Below, piece by piece: positions 8,240 through 16,184 of a stretch of DNA of 64,000 nucleotides. The stretch comes from Pontibacterium sinense (GTDB lineage Bacteria; Pseudomonadota; Gammaproteobacteria; Pseudomonadales; Balneatricaceae), in contig NZ_JADEYS010000002.1 in assembly GCF_015209595.1 (NCBI RefSeq), forward strand, positions 62,001 through 126,000, in the 5' to 3' direction. The notes under the pieces are model-generated. The model was not told the DNA's origin. It searched no databases and was given only the letters and a program-made list of their open reading frames with translations. Within the stretch, counting starts at the first letter, position 1. Each line of letters opens with the position of its first letter. The position numbers and the translations under genes were made by a program.

Positions 8240-9608
8240 GGGCCTGTTCCTTCAGATCAGCAAAGACACCTGTAGAACTCCGAGTGGATGACACATGGAT
8301 CCGGCTGTTGGGGTCATCTAGTGTCCATGGCCGAGGAATACCGCCCAGTTGTTCCGCCACGGCAAGGCCTGCCTGAAGACCATCTTCGTGGAATCCATAG
8401 CCGAAATAAGCACCGCAGAACCAGGTGTTCTGACGACCTTGTAGTCCCCACAATAGCTTTTGAGCGGCCATCGCTTTGTTGCTGAATTGCGGATGATCAT
8501 AAAAAAAGCTGCGCAGGATACTGCCGTCAGCCGGTTCTTTATTTGGGTTAAGTGACACAAACAGAGGATGCTCGGTGTTCAACGGCTGCAGTGCGTTCAT
8601 CCAATAGCTCACGGAGACCTGATGCTCTCGCCCATCTCCGCGTTCCGCCATATAGTTCCAGCTGGACCACACCGTTTCCCGCTGTGGCATCAGCGATGCA
8701 TCGGTATGTAGAAACGCCTGATTTCTCAAATAGGGAAACTGCCCAAGTAAATGTTGTTCTTCTGCCGTGGGTTCAGCAAGCAGGCCCAGTGCTTGATCAG
8801 AGTGACACGCCAGCACCACGTCATCGTAGTATTCGCGGCGCCCGTGGATGTCTTCAATAATGACCTGATTGTTTTGTCGAAGAATACGATGGATGTGACT
8901 GTTGAGACGAATGCGATCCTGTAAAGCTTCTCCAATGCGGCTGACATAGTTACGACTTCCGCCGATCACGGTGCGCCACTGTGGACGGTCTTTCAGCTGA
9001 GCCAGACCATGGTTACTGCAAAACCGCAGGAAACTGCTGGCGGGGTATTGAAGCATCTGATCTACCGGGGTTGACCAGATAGCGGCCCCCATTGGCAACA
9101 GGTGGTCGTAAATAAATCGGTCCCCGTAGCGGTGTTGTTTGAGTAAGTCGCCCAGCGACAACATCTCAATATCCGCTTGTTGCCCCATACGCTCAGACTC
9201 GCGGTAGAAGCGCAGTAAATCACGGATCATCGACCAAAATGATGGTTTCAATAGGTTACTTTTTTGAGCAAATACGCCGCTAAGTCCTGTGCCAGAGTAT
9301 TCCAAATCCCCCTGATTGACAGAGATCGCAAAGGACATATCCGTTTCACAGGTGTTAACGCCAAGCGTGTTGAACAGCTGTACGAGATTGGGGTAGTTCA
9401 CAGGATTAAACACAATGAATCCGGTATCTACATCCACACTGTCGCCGCCGACGTCAACGGTGACAGTATGAGCATGTCCGCCGAGACGATCGTCTTTCTC
9501 ATAAAGGGTGACATCGTGTGCTTTATTCAGCAGCCACGCGCAACTGAGGCCGGTAATACCGGAACCTACAACAGCTATTTTTCGGGGGCGTATTGCAGCG
9601 ATATTCAT
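8232..9608 (-). CDS. COG2907-type NAD/FAD-binding oxidoreductase
   Basis: A FAD-dependent amine-oxidase-like oxidoreductase of about 458 residues. The dinucleotide fold is IAVVGSGITGLSCAWLL near the N-terminus, followed by YEKDDRLGGHAHTV. The C-terminal FAD motif is WFCGAYFGYGFHEDGLQAG. Two starts are possible. The ECF promoter predicts a transcript start near 9633, so ATG 9608 (25-nt leader, GGAC upstream) fits better than ATG 9620. It is the first gene of the oxidoreductase-DUF1365-cfa operon, whose family members in other bacteria act in desaturation or oxidation of methylated membrane fatty acids (role here inferred). Confidence 0.88.
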   Translation of the reverse strand: MNIAAIRPRKIAVVGSGITGLSCAWLLNKAHDVTLYEKDDRLGGHAHTVTVDVGGDSVDVDTGFIVFNPVNYPNLVQLFNTLGVNTCETDMSFAISVNQGDLEYSGTGLSGVFAQKSNLLKPSFWSMIRDLLRFYRESERMGQQADIEMLSLGDLLKQHRYGDRFIYDHLLPMGAAIWSTPVDQMLQYPASSFLRFCSNHGLAQLKDRPQWRTVIGGSRNYVSRIGEALQDRIRLNSHIHRILRQNNQVIIEDIHGRREYYDDVVLACHSDQALGLLAEPTAEEQHLLGQFPYLRNQAFLHTDASLMPQRETVWSSWNYMAERGDGREHQVSVSYWMNALQPLNTEHPLFVSLNPNKEPADGSILRSFFYDHPQFSNKAMAAQKLLWGLQGRQNTWFCGAYFGYGFHEDGLQAGLAVAEQLGGIPRPWTLDDPNSRIHVSSTRSSTGVFADLKEQAHG

Positions 9609-9639
9609 GGTTTCGTCCATAATGAGTACGTTGTTTCAT

Positions 9640-9667
9640 GTTACGCAGCCTAGACCATAAAAGATCA
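9640..9667 (-). promoter_or_regulatory. RpoE/ChrR-type ECF promoter for the oxidoreductase-DUF1365-cfa operon
   Basis: On the minus strand: TGATCT (9667-9662), a 16-nt spacer, then CGTAAC (9645-9640). Spacing and boxes match the five other sites of the island. It lies in the short region shared with the divergent sigma factor gene. Confidence 0.8.
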
Positions 9668-9722
9668 CAAAAAAATTTGAGGCCGGATTTAGCGGCTTTT
9701 ATGACCTGATAGAAAATAAAAC

Positions 9723-9750
9723 TGATCCGGTGATGCACAAGGAGCGTAGG
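9723..9750 (+). promoter_or_regulatory. Autoregulatory ECF promoter of the rpoE-chrR operon
   Basis: TGATCC (9723-9728), 16 nt, then CGTAGG (9745-9750). The last two bases of the -10 differ from the CGTAA form of most sister sites. The expected transcript start is at about 9756-9758, essentially on the ATG at 9758. Either the message is leaderless or translation starts further in, at GTG 9785. Confidence 0.65.
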
Positions 9751-9757
9751 AGAAGAT

Positions 9758-10354
9758 ATGGAAAGCAAACCGCCGGGAGATGACGTGGAAAAAGTTGTGA
9801 CAATAAACAGAGATCAGTCTGCTAGCCGGGAATGGACGCGCTTGCTTGCTCAGTTCGCTGAAACCCGTGATAAAGCAGAGTACGTTCAACTGTTCCGTCA
9901 CTTCGCTCCCAAAGTCAAAGGATACATCGTGCGTTTGGGGCTTACTGATGCAACGGCGGAAGAGTTGATGCAAGAGACGATGTTAGCGGTGTGGAATAAA
10001 GCGCATTTGTACAACCCGTCTAAGGCGGCAGCGAGTACCTGGATTTTTACACTGGCAAGAAACCAAAGCATTGATTGGATGCGTCGTCAGAAGTACCCCG
10101 AATACGAGCTGGAAGACTGGCACGTGGGTGAAGATGAAGGCGATGCGGGGGAGCAAAGTGTGCTCTCTGATCGTATGGCTGGCGCGATTAAAACGTTACC
10201 TGAAAATCAGGCGCAGGTTATACATATGTCTTTTTTTGAAGGGCGCTCTCATCAGGAGATAGCTGACCGAATAGGTATCCCCTTGGGGAGCGTGAAGTCC
10301 CGTCTCCGTTTGGCAGCGGATAAGTTGAAAACGATCTGGAGGGCTGAAGTATGA
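9758..10354 (+). CDS. rpoE: ECF sigma factor, RpoE (ChrR-controlled) type
   Basis: A 198-residue group IV sigma factor. Region 2 is seen around residues 45-115 (ETMLAVWNKAHLY, STWIFTLARNQSIDWMRRQ) and region 4 around 135-190 (HQEIADRIGIPLGSVKSRL). With a ChrR partner it should direct the response to singlet oxygen. Two starts compete: ATG 9758 with AGGAG 5 nt before it, or GTG 9785 with GGGAG (9775-9779) 5 nt before it. The promoter position favours the GTG, because the ATG would be leaderless. The next gene overlaps by ATGA, so sigma and anti-sigma are translationally coupled. Confidence 0.93.
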   Translation: MESKPPGDDVEKVVTINRDQSASREWTRLLAQFAETRDKAEYVQLFRHFAPKVKGYIVRLGLTDATAEELMQETMLAVWNKAHLYNPSKAAASTWIFTLARNQSIDWMRRQKYPEYELEDWHVGEDEGDAGEQSVLSDRMAGAIKTLPENQAQVIHMSFFEGRSHQEIADRIGIPLGSVKSRLRLAADKLKTIWRAEV

Positions 10355-11016
10355 GCATCCGTCATCATCTGGATGAAGCAACCCTGCTAAGTTACGCTGC
10401 TGGATCAATGTCTCAGGCGATGGCGCTGGTCACTGCCTGTCACTTAGTAATGTGTTCACAGTGTCGTACACGGGCACAGCAATCTGAAGCGATTGGGGGG
10501 GCTCTACTAGATAGCTTGATACCGGCCTCTGTGAATGACGATGCCCTGGCATCAGTATTGGCGGCGATTGATGCTCAAGATGAGACCGTGCAGATTCGCT
10601 CGGTTAAACCGCCATCACAGCGTCCCTCTGTAAAGTCAGATGTGCCTGCGCCACTGGCGGACTATATTGGTGAATCGTTTGATGATGTCGAGTGGAAACG
10701 CATTGTGCCCGGTGTCTATTATTTTGATCTGCCCTGCCAAAGTGGTGGTGTATCCCGTTTATTGCGGATCGCACCCGGCAAAGCGATGTTGCCACACAGC
10801 CACGACGGTAATGAGCTGACCTTGGTGTTACGTGGCTCTTTTACTGATGAAATCGGCCGTTTTGCGGCGGGTGATATTGCCGATCTGGATGATCAGATTG
10901 AACATCAACCCTTAGTGGACAGCGCCGAAGATTGTATTTGTCTGGTCGCAACGGATGCGCCACTGAAGTTTACAACCCTGTTAGGTCGCCTGGTGCAACC
11001 GATGACCGGCTTTTAA
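10351..11016 (+). CDS. chrR: ChrR-type zinc-dependent anti-sigma factor with cupin domain
   Basis: A 221-residue anti-sigma factor. The N-terminal zinc domain carries the His/Cys set expected for ZAS proteins (RHHLDEATLL at the start, then TACHLVMCSQC around residues 26-36). The C-terminal cupin from about residue 110 has the metal ligands in LPHSHDGNELTLVLRG and the later EHQP, the region needed for singlet-oxygen release of the sigma factor in Rhodobacter. It overlaps rpoE by 4 nt. The pair should be a complete stress switch controlling the promoters listed in this island. Confidence 0.92.
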   Translation: MSIRHHLDEATLLSYAAGSMSQAMALVTACHLVMCSQCRTRAQQSEAIGGALLDSLIPASVNDDALASVLAAIDAQDETVQIRSVKPPSQRPSVKSDVPAPLADYIGESFDDVEWKRIVPGVYYFDLPCQSGGVSRLLRIAPGKAMLPHSHDGNELTLVLRGSFTDEIGRFAAGDIADLDDQIEHQPLVDSAEDCICLVATDAPLKFTTLLGRLVQPMTGF

Positions 11017-11050
11017 GCTGAAGCATAAACGAATGCAGGAGAGCATCGAC

Positions 11051-12013
11051 ATGAACGATATAGCCAGCCTTTCAATTCCAGTGGGTATCAGTGCCTGTCT
11101 GTTAGGACAGAAAGTACGTTTTGATGGTGGTCACAAACGCTCTGTTTATTGTCTCAACATATTGAGCGAGTGTTTTGATTTTAAACCCTTCTGCCCGGAA
11201 GTTGCGGCAGGCCTTGGGACACCGCGTCAACCTATTCGTTTAGTGGGTGATGCCGCTGACCCACGCGCTTTAGGCACCCGGAACCCGGATCTTGATGCAA
11301 CCGATGGCTTGGCCGAGCATGCTGATTTTGTGACTGAGCACCATCCCGAACTCTGCGGTTACGTCTTGATGAAAGGCTCGCCAAGTTGCGGAATGGAGCG
11401 GGTGAAGGTCTATCACCCCAATGGTATGCCCAATGAAGCGGGTAGCGGAATTTTCGCCGCACGTTTGATGGCCAATAATCCTGCGTTACCGGTAGAGGAG
11501 GAGGGGCGTCTCAATGATGCGGTGCTACGTGAGAACTTCATTACGCGTGTCTTCGTCTATTACAACTGGCAACAAGAGGTTGCGACCGATCCGTCCGTTC
11601 ACAGCATCATCCAGTTCCACAGCCGACATAAATATCAGCTGATGGCACACTCGTATAAAGGCTACAAAGAGTTAGGACGCTATCTGGCAAGTGATGCGCC
11701 ACAACAGCCGTTGGATGAGGTGATGAATCACTACATTCTGACGTTGATGACTTTCCTGAAGGAACGTGCCAACCGTAAGAGTCACACCAATGTGTTGATG
11801 CACATTATGGGGTACATGAAGAAGGACCTTGATCAGGACACCAAACAGGATCTCCTGACCACGATCGAGGAATACCGTACACGAAAAGTACATCTGGTCG
11901 TTCCGCTGACATTGCTGAAGCACTACCTGAAACGACATGGTAATGACTATATCCTCTCCCAGGCGTATCTTGATCCTTACCCGCATGAGCTGGGACTGAG
12001 AAACTATATCTGA
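11051..12013 (+). CDS. ybgA: YbgA-like DUF523-DUF1722 protein
   Basis: A 320-residue two-domain protein. The N-terminal DUF523 part has ISACLLGQKVRFDGGHK and KGSPSCGMERVKVY, with conserved Cys that could hold an Fe-S cluster. The C-terminal DUF1722 (YbgA) part runs from about residue 190 (HSRHKYQLMAHS). ATG 11051 is chosen over 11033 because AGGAG lies 9 nt before it. It sits between chrR and the photolyase gene in one transcription unit, the usual neighbourhood of this family. Biochemical role unknown; a link to light damage repair is inferred from context. Confidence 0.88.
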   Translation: MNDIASLSIPVGISACLLGQKVRFDGGHKRSVYCLNILSECFDFKPFCPEVAAGLGTPRQPIRLVGDAADPRALGTRNPDLDATDGLAEHADFVTEHHPELCGYVLMKGSPSCGMERVKVYHPNGMPNEAGSGIFAARLMANNPALPVEEEGRLNDAVLRENFITRVFVYYNWQQEVATDPSVHSIIQFHSRHKYQLMAHSYKGYKELGRYLASDAPQQPLDEVMNHYILTLMTFLKERANRKSHTNVLMHIMGYMKKDLDQDTKQDLLTTIEEYRTRKVHLVVPLTLLKHYLKRHGNDYILSQAYLDPYPHELGLRNYI

Positions 12014-12067
12014 TCGCTTATCTACCACAGGGAGGTGGCACGATAAAACAGATCTGAAGGACATTCT

Positions 12068-13474
12068 ATGAAACTGGTTTGGTTCAGAAATGACCTGCGG
12101 GTGCGTGATAATCAAGCGCTCTACCGTGCATGTGAGGCATTCAATGGGATTCCGGTTGTTGCCGTTGCTGTACTGACTCCAGCGCAATGGTTGATGCAGG
12201 ATGAAGCGAATAGCCGTGTTCAGTTTTGGTTGGCGAACCTTCGTGAGTTGAGCAAGGATCTGGCGGCGCTGAATATCCCGTTAAAAATTCTCCGAGCGGG
12301 CAGTAACAACGAAGTGCCCGATCAACTTTTGGCTCTTGCTACAAGGCTTAACGCAGAATCCATCTACTTTAATCATGAGTATGCTGAGTATGAACAACGC
12401 CGAGACGACGCCGTTCAGATGCTTTTCCAGCAACATCAGCTAAGCGTGGAGGCTTTTCACGCCGACACGATTATTACCCCGGGTAGCGTGCGGAACAAAC
12501 AGGGACAGCCATTCAAAGTGTTTACGCCGTTTAGCAGGGCGTGGCGTGTCCGGTTCACCGATGAGTGGCCAGAAACTTTGCCCATGCCCGCGCCACAACC
12601 GCTCTGCACGGTGCAGGCTGATCCTATACCTGATGCGTTGGTGTACGACGCTCCGGTACAGAGTATCTGGCATGATCAACTCTGGCCTGCAGGGTCCGAA
12701 GAAGCCCATCAGCGTTTAGCACTTTTTGCGCAAAGCAAAGCGGCTGAGTACAAGTCCCGTCGTGATTTTCCCGCGATGGACGCAACGTCAGCGTTGTCCC
12801 CGTATCTGACTGTGGGCGCTATATCATCGAGGCAATGTCTGTCGGGGTTGAGGGCGTATTCAGGTGACCCTGAATGGTTGGATAATCATTGGACATCTGA
12901 GTTGATCTGGAGGGAATTCTATCGCCACCTGCTGGTGGATTTTCCTGAGATGAACCGGTTGTTGCCGTTTAAACCGGATGTGGAAAGTCGGCTAACCTGG
13001 TCTTCAGATGATCAGCTATTTGATGCATGGTGTCGGGGTGAAACCGGCTTTGCGCTGGTTGATGCGGGTATGAAGCAGTTGCTTGCCACGGGATGGATGC
13101 ACAATCGACTGCGTATGGTGACGGCTTCCTTTCTAACTAAACTATTGCGACAGGATTGGCGCAAAGGGGCTCGCTTCTTTATGCAACATCTTATCGATGG
13201 CGACTTTGCCTCCAACTTGGGCGGATGGCAGTGGAGTGCTTCAGTGGGTGCGGATGCCGCGCCATATTTCAGGATTTTCAGTCCTATGCGGCAAGCTGAG
13301 CGATTTGATGCCCAAGGTGAATATGTTGCACGCTGGATACCGGAGTTGGCTTCATTGAACGGTGTCCAACGTATTGATCCTATGTTTGGGGCGGGTGAGG
13401 GTCGGCCTTTGCCGATTATTGACTATGTTCACGCGCGAAGTCAGAGCCTGGATGACTATAACCAGGCCAGCTGA
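12068..13474 (+). CDS. phr: Deoxyribodipyrimidine photolyase (class I CPD type)
   Basis: A 468-residue flavoenzyme that splits UV-induced cyclobutane pyrimidine dimers using blue light. The N-terminal antenna domain opens with LVWFRNDLRVRDNQAL. The FAD domain has SELIWREFYRHLL, GETGFALVDAGMKQL, TGWMHNRLRM and the GGWQWSASVGADAAPYFRIF block typical of CPD photolyases rather than DASH cryptochromes. It lies 54 nt after ybgA in the rpoE operon, placing DNA photorepair under the singlet-oxygen sigma factor. The antenna is probably a folate (MTHF), which gives meaning to the nearby folE. Confidence 0.93.
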   Translation: MKLVWFRNDLRVRDNQALYRACEAFNGIPVVAVAVLTPAQWLMQDEANSRVQFWLANLRELSKDLAALNIPLKILRAGSNNEVPDQLLALATRLNAESIYFNHEYAEYEQRRDDAVQMLFQQHQLSVEAFHADTIITPGSVRNKQGQPFKVFTPFSRAWRVRFTDEWPETLPMPAPQPLCTVQADPIPDALVYDAPVQSIWHDQLWPAGSEEAHQRLALFAQSKAAEYKSRRDFPAMDATSALSPYLTVGAISSRQCLSGLRAYSGDPEWLDNHWTSELIWREFYRHLLVDFPEMNRLLPFKPDVESRLTWSSDDQLFDAWCRGETGFALVDAGMKQLLATGWMHNRLRMVTASFLTKLLRQDWRKGARFFMQHLIDGDFASNLGGWQWSASVGADAAPYFRIFSPMRQAERFDAQGEYVARWIPELASLNGVQRIDPMFGAGEGRPLPIIDYVHARSQSLDDYNQAS

Positions 13475-13499
13475 CCACATGTAAACCGGAGGTATCGTT

Positions 13500-13586
13500 A
13501 TGAAATTGTCCACGGATCTCAAGATTGTTCAGGTTATTGCCGTTATTGTGCTGGCGTTTACCGCAGTACACGCATATGCCGGCTAG
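13500..13586 (+). CDS. Putative 28-residue small membrane/exported peptide
   Basis: A short reading frame 25 nt downstream of phr with a near-perfect GGAGG ribosome site 7 nt before its ATG. The product is one hydrophobic helix (IVQVIAVIVLAFTAVHAYAG) after a short charged start. Two Ala-X-Ala-like sites at the end could be a signal peptidase site or just the end of a membrane helix. Strong translation signals in an otherwise gene-poor stretch argue that it is real. It would be co-transcribed with phr. Function unknown. Confidence 0.45.
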   Translation: MKLSTDLKIVQVIAVIVLAFTAVHAYAG

Positions 13587-13955
13587 AACAGAGAGTCTTA
13601 TTCGCCAATACGGAGTGCCGCATTGAAACAATTAGGTCAGGAAGAGCAGGGTAATCTGTATCAGTCGTGATCTCGCTGCGGAGCATACACTGACGTATAA
13701 CGTTGTTGGTCATCGAAAAATGGTTTGTATTTTATTGCAACTCGATGTGCAGGTGCGCGCAGATGTTAAGTCGATCTTCGAGCGTTCTGTGATCTGAGCA
13801 CCTGCGAAACTCAGGTGTTGTATGCCAGATGCGCCTCTTTAGACCCAACCTCCGAATTAACGGATAAGTTGTCGGATCCCCGTTCCTCAATCTGTATTCA
13901 AGCTATCATTCCCTTATTAGCAGTGTATGAGCTTTGTTAAATTGGGAGTGTCTCC
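13587..13955 (+). other. Gene-poor stretch between the small peptide and the MBL gene
   Basis: No complete gene is convincing here. An open frame without a good start runs from about 13636 to a TGA near 13798 and has gene-like codons (about 50 residues, ending SIFERSVI), so it may be a remnant. A weak hairpin CACCTG/CAGGTG lies at 13799-13817. No TGATC-16-CGTAA promoter precedes the MBL gene. Confidence 0.4.
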
Positions 13956-14819
13956 ATGTTTACCCGTTTGTATCGCCATCTTATTGTTTTGCTGATGTGT
14001 TTGTGTAGTTCATTTGCATTTGCGGATTACAGCATTGAAAAGATCAACGGCGACCTCTATCGATTTGTGGATGATCGGCATCGTTCAGTATTTTTGGTCA
14101 AAGATGATGGGATTCTACTGGTTGACCCACTGAATCATGATGCAGCGAGTTGGCTAAAAGCCGAACTGAAAAAACGGTTTGATAAACCCATCAAATACGT
14201 GGTGTATAGCCATAATCACGGGGACCATATCTACGGAAGTGAAGTGTTTGACGATCCTGAGACGGTGTTTGTGTCTCATGTGCTAACCAAGCAGGATATT
14301 GTTGAGACGCGGACAAAAGTGGTTGTACCGGAAATAACCTTTCAAGATCAGCTGAACCTTTCATTGGGGGATAGCGAAGTGCAGTTACGCTATCACGGTC
14401 CCAATGATGGTCGAGGGTCAATCAGCATGCTCTTTGCGCAGGAGAAAACCCTGTTTGTTGTCGACTGGGTAATAGTCGGACGGATGCCGTGGCGTAAGCT
14501 GTGGAGTTACGATATCCGGGGCATGATCAACTCCACGCGTGTAGTTTTAACGCTCGATTTCGATACGTTTGTTGGCGGCCATGCTGATATGGGGACGAAA
14601 GCAGATGTCGCGCGTTATCTGGGGTATATCGAAGCTCTTCAGGCTGCGGTAGTAGACGGTATCCATGAAGGTAAAACCATCACTGATATGAAGGAATCGA
14701 TACGACTGGATGAGTACAAAGATTTCCGTAACTACGAAGCGTGGTTGCCGTTGAATATAGAAGGTGTTTATGAGCGCCTGGTCGAAGAGTCGGGCATGGG
14801 GTGGAGGCCCGATCTTTGA
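13956..14819 (+). CDS. Secreted MBL-fold metallohydrolase
   Basis: A 287-residue metallo-beta-lactamase-fold protein with a clear signal peptide (cleavage after CSSFAFA, near residue 23), so it acts in the periplasm. The metal motif HxHxDH is YSHNHGDHIYG around residues 87-93, and later ligands sit in RYHGPNDGR, FVVDWVIVG and FVGGHADM. The family includes SoxH-like and quinoprotein-relay hydrolases; the substrate cannot be inferred. It is not a typical antibiotic-inactivating enzyme by context. It converges with the DUF393 gene. Confidence 0.85.
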   Translation: MFTRLYRHLIVLLMCLCSSFAFADYSIEKINGDLYRFVDDRHRSVFLVKDDGILLVDPLNHDAASWLKAELKKRFDKPIKYVVYSHNHGDHIYGSEVFDDPETVFVSHVLTKQDIVETRTKVVVPEITFQDQLNLSLGDSEVQLRYHGPNDGRGSISMLFAQEKTLFVVDWVIVGRMPWRKLWSYDIRGMINSTRVVLTLDFDTFVGGHADMGTKADVARYLGYIEALQAAVVDGIHEGKTITDMKESIRLDEYKDFRNYEAWLPLNIEGVYERLVEESGMGWRPDL

Positions 14820-14838
14820 GGGACAGTGCAGTGCGTGG

Positions 14839-15207
14839 TCAGTCAGGAATCTGACAGCCTTCTTTGCAGCGTGAACGGAAACGTCGACGCGCGAACCGTT
14901 GATACACTATGTCCATCAAACCTATGAGCTTGAGTCCCACGACAACCCGTGCCAGCCATCGATAATAGGGAAGCTCGCGCCAGATGACGACGAACGAATA
15001 AACACCTCGGTGCAGATCTCCATTGTGATCGGTTGTGTGCAGCCATTTCATCGCATCGCTAAACTCTATGCCACGTTTAGCCAGATTGTCTCGTTCCTGC
15101 CATATATTGCGCCAGTTCACCCGTTGATCAGTGTCCAGCCGGATATAGTGATTGATCTCCTTACGGCACAGTGGGCAGTCGCCATCGTAAAAAACTTCAG
15201 GTTTCAT
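14839..15207 (-). CDS. DUF393 (DCC-type) thioredoxin-like protein
   Basis: A 122-residue DUF393 protein with the signature DGDCPLCRKEI at residues 8-18, a CxxC pair in a thioredoxin-like setting. It is predicted to be a thiol-disulfide oxidoreductase, although substrates are unknown for the family. An AGGAG ribosome site lies 10 nt before the ATG. It has its own ECF-type promoter (TGAACC-16-CGTAAA) placed back-to-back with that of the SDR gene, giving a leader of about 41 nt. Confidence 0.85.
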   Translation of the reverse strand: MKPEVFYDGDCPLCRKEINHYIRLDTDQRVNWRNIWQERDNLAKRGIEFSDAMKWLHTTDHNGDLHRGVYSFVVIWRELPYYRWLARVVVGLKLIGLMDIVYQRFARRRFRSRCKEGCQIPD

Positions 15208-15254
15208 CGTCGCATTACTCCTATGGGTCAGCGAATTGGCTGACTGCAGATTCC

Positions 15255-15282
15255 TTTACGTGCCACTTCGATGATCGGTTCA
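15255..15282 (-). promoter_or_regulatory. ECF promoter for the DUF393 gene
   Basis: On the minus strand: TGAACC (15282-15277), 16 nt, CGTAAA (15260-15255). The -35 differs from TGATCC by one base. It shares base 15277 with the -35 of the divergent SDR promoter. Confidence 0.6.
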
Positions 15283-15299
15283 GTGCGGGTTTACGTAAG
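15272..15299 (+). promoter_or_regulatory. ECF promoter for the second SDR gene
   Basis: TGATCG (15272-15277), 16 nt, CGTAAG (15294-15299) followed by TA. This is one of the best matches in the island. The expected transcript start near 15306 gives a leader of about 23 nt with AAGGGGA as ribosome site. Confidence 0.8.
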
Positions 15300-15328
15300 T
15301 ATTGAGACAGGGGTGAAAGGGGATTTTT

Positions 15329-16090
15329 ATGATCAGTTTACAAAGTTTCGGCCGGGACTTAAACGCAGTCGTCATAGGAGGTTCTGGCGGTATTGGATCA
15401 GCACTGGTTGCGCAGCTGCTAATGTGTCCGGATGTTAAGTGCGTGACCGCCTTTTCGCGCTCTGGGATTTCGGTTGATGACGAGATGTCACGAGCGCCAT
15501 TGCGTAAGCTTGAATGCCATCCTATCGATCTGATGTCTGAGAGCAGTATCAAGGACGCGAGTGATGGGGTGTCGGAAATGACGATTGATCTGATCATCGT
15601 GGCGACAGGTATTTTACACAGCAAAGACATTCGTCCAGAAAAGAGTTTGAACGCGTTGGGGGCTGATAGCTTTAGCGCGGTCATGCAGATGAATGCGCTG
15701 GCACCGATGCTGGTTGCGAAACACTTTCTCCCGAGAATGCGCAAATCCGGAAAATCGGTATTTGTTGCGCTGTCGGCGCGGGTAGGCAGTATCTCAGATA
15801 ATCGCCTGGGCGGGTGGTATAGCTATCGGGCGAGCAAAGCGGCGTTGAATATGTTGCTTAAGACATTATCGGTAGAAAGTCATCGCACCCATCCTCAGTT
15901 AATCGTAGCGGGGTTGCATCCGGGAACGGTTGATACCGCTCTGTCCTGCCCGTTTCAGCGAAATGTGGAACCGACGAAATTGTTTAGTCCATCTCAGTCA
16001 GCAGGCTATTTGCTCGATGTTATCGATGGATTGGATCATTCAAACAGTGGCGGGGTCTTCGCGTGGAACGGCAGCCAGATTGAGGCGTAA
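15329..16090 (+). CDS. Short-chain dehydrogenase (CsgA/C-factor-like)
   Basis: A 253-residue SDR. The cofactor motif VVIGGSGGIGSALVAQLL lies at about residues 12-29 and the catalytic YRASKAALNML follows the conserved ALSARVGSISD serine block. The overall form resembles the C-factor-like SDRs often annotated in RpoE/ChrR clusters. The substrate is unknown. It is driven by its own ECF promoter and ends before a strong bidirectional terminator shared with folE. Confidence 0.88.
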   Translation: MISLQSFGRDLNAVVIGGSGGIGSALVAQLLMCPDVKCVTAFSRSGISVDDEMSRAPLRKLECHPIDLMSESSIKDASDGVSEMTIDLIIVATGILHSKDIRPEKSLNALGADSFSAVMQMNALAPMLVAKHFLPRMRKSGKSVFVALSARVGSISDNRLGGWYSYRASKAALNMLLKTLSVESHRTHPQLIVAGLHPGTVDTALSCPFQRNVEPTKLFSPSQSAGYLLDVIDGLDHSNSGGVFAWNGSQIEA

Positions 16091-16125
16091 GGGGTGGTGT
16101 ATGAAACGAAACATTGGATGCAAAT

Positions 16126-16169
16126 AAAAAGACCTTGATCTCCAACGAAGGATCATCAAGGTCTTTTTT
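16126..16169. terminator. Strong bidirectional intrinsic terminator between SDR and folE
   Basis: AAAAAGACCTTGAT (16126-16139) and ATCAAGGTCTTTTT (16155-16168) form a 14-bp arm pair with a 15-nt loop, with A and T runs on the two sides. It can end both the SDR transcript and the convergent folE transcript. Confidence 0.92.
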
Positions 16170-16184
16170 ACATCTGTGGCTGAA

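Noticed and set aside
15280-15744. 154-codon open frame opposite the second SDR
   Set aside because: It covers the SDR cofactor motif on the other strand and has no ribosome site or family features.
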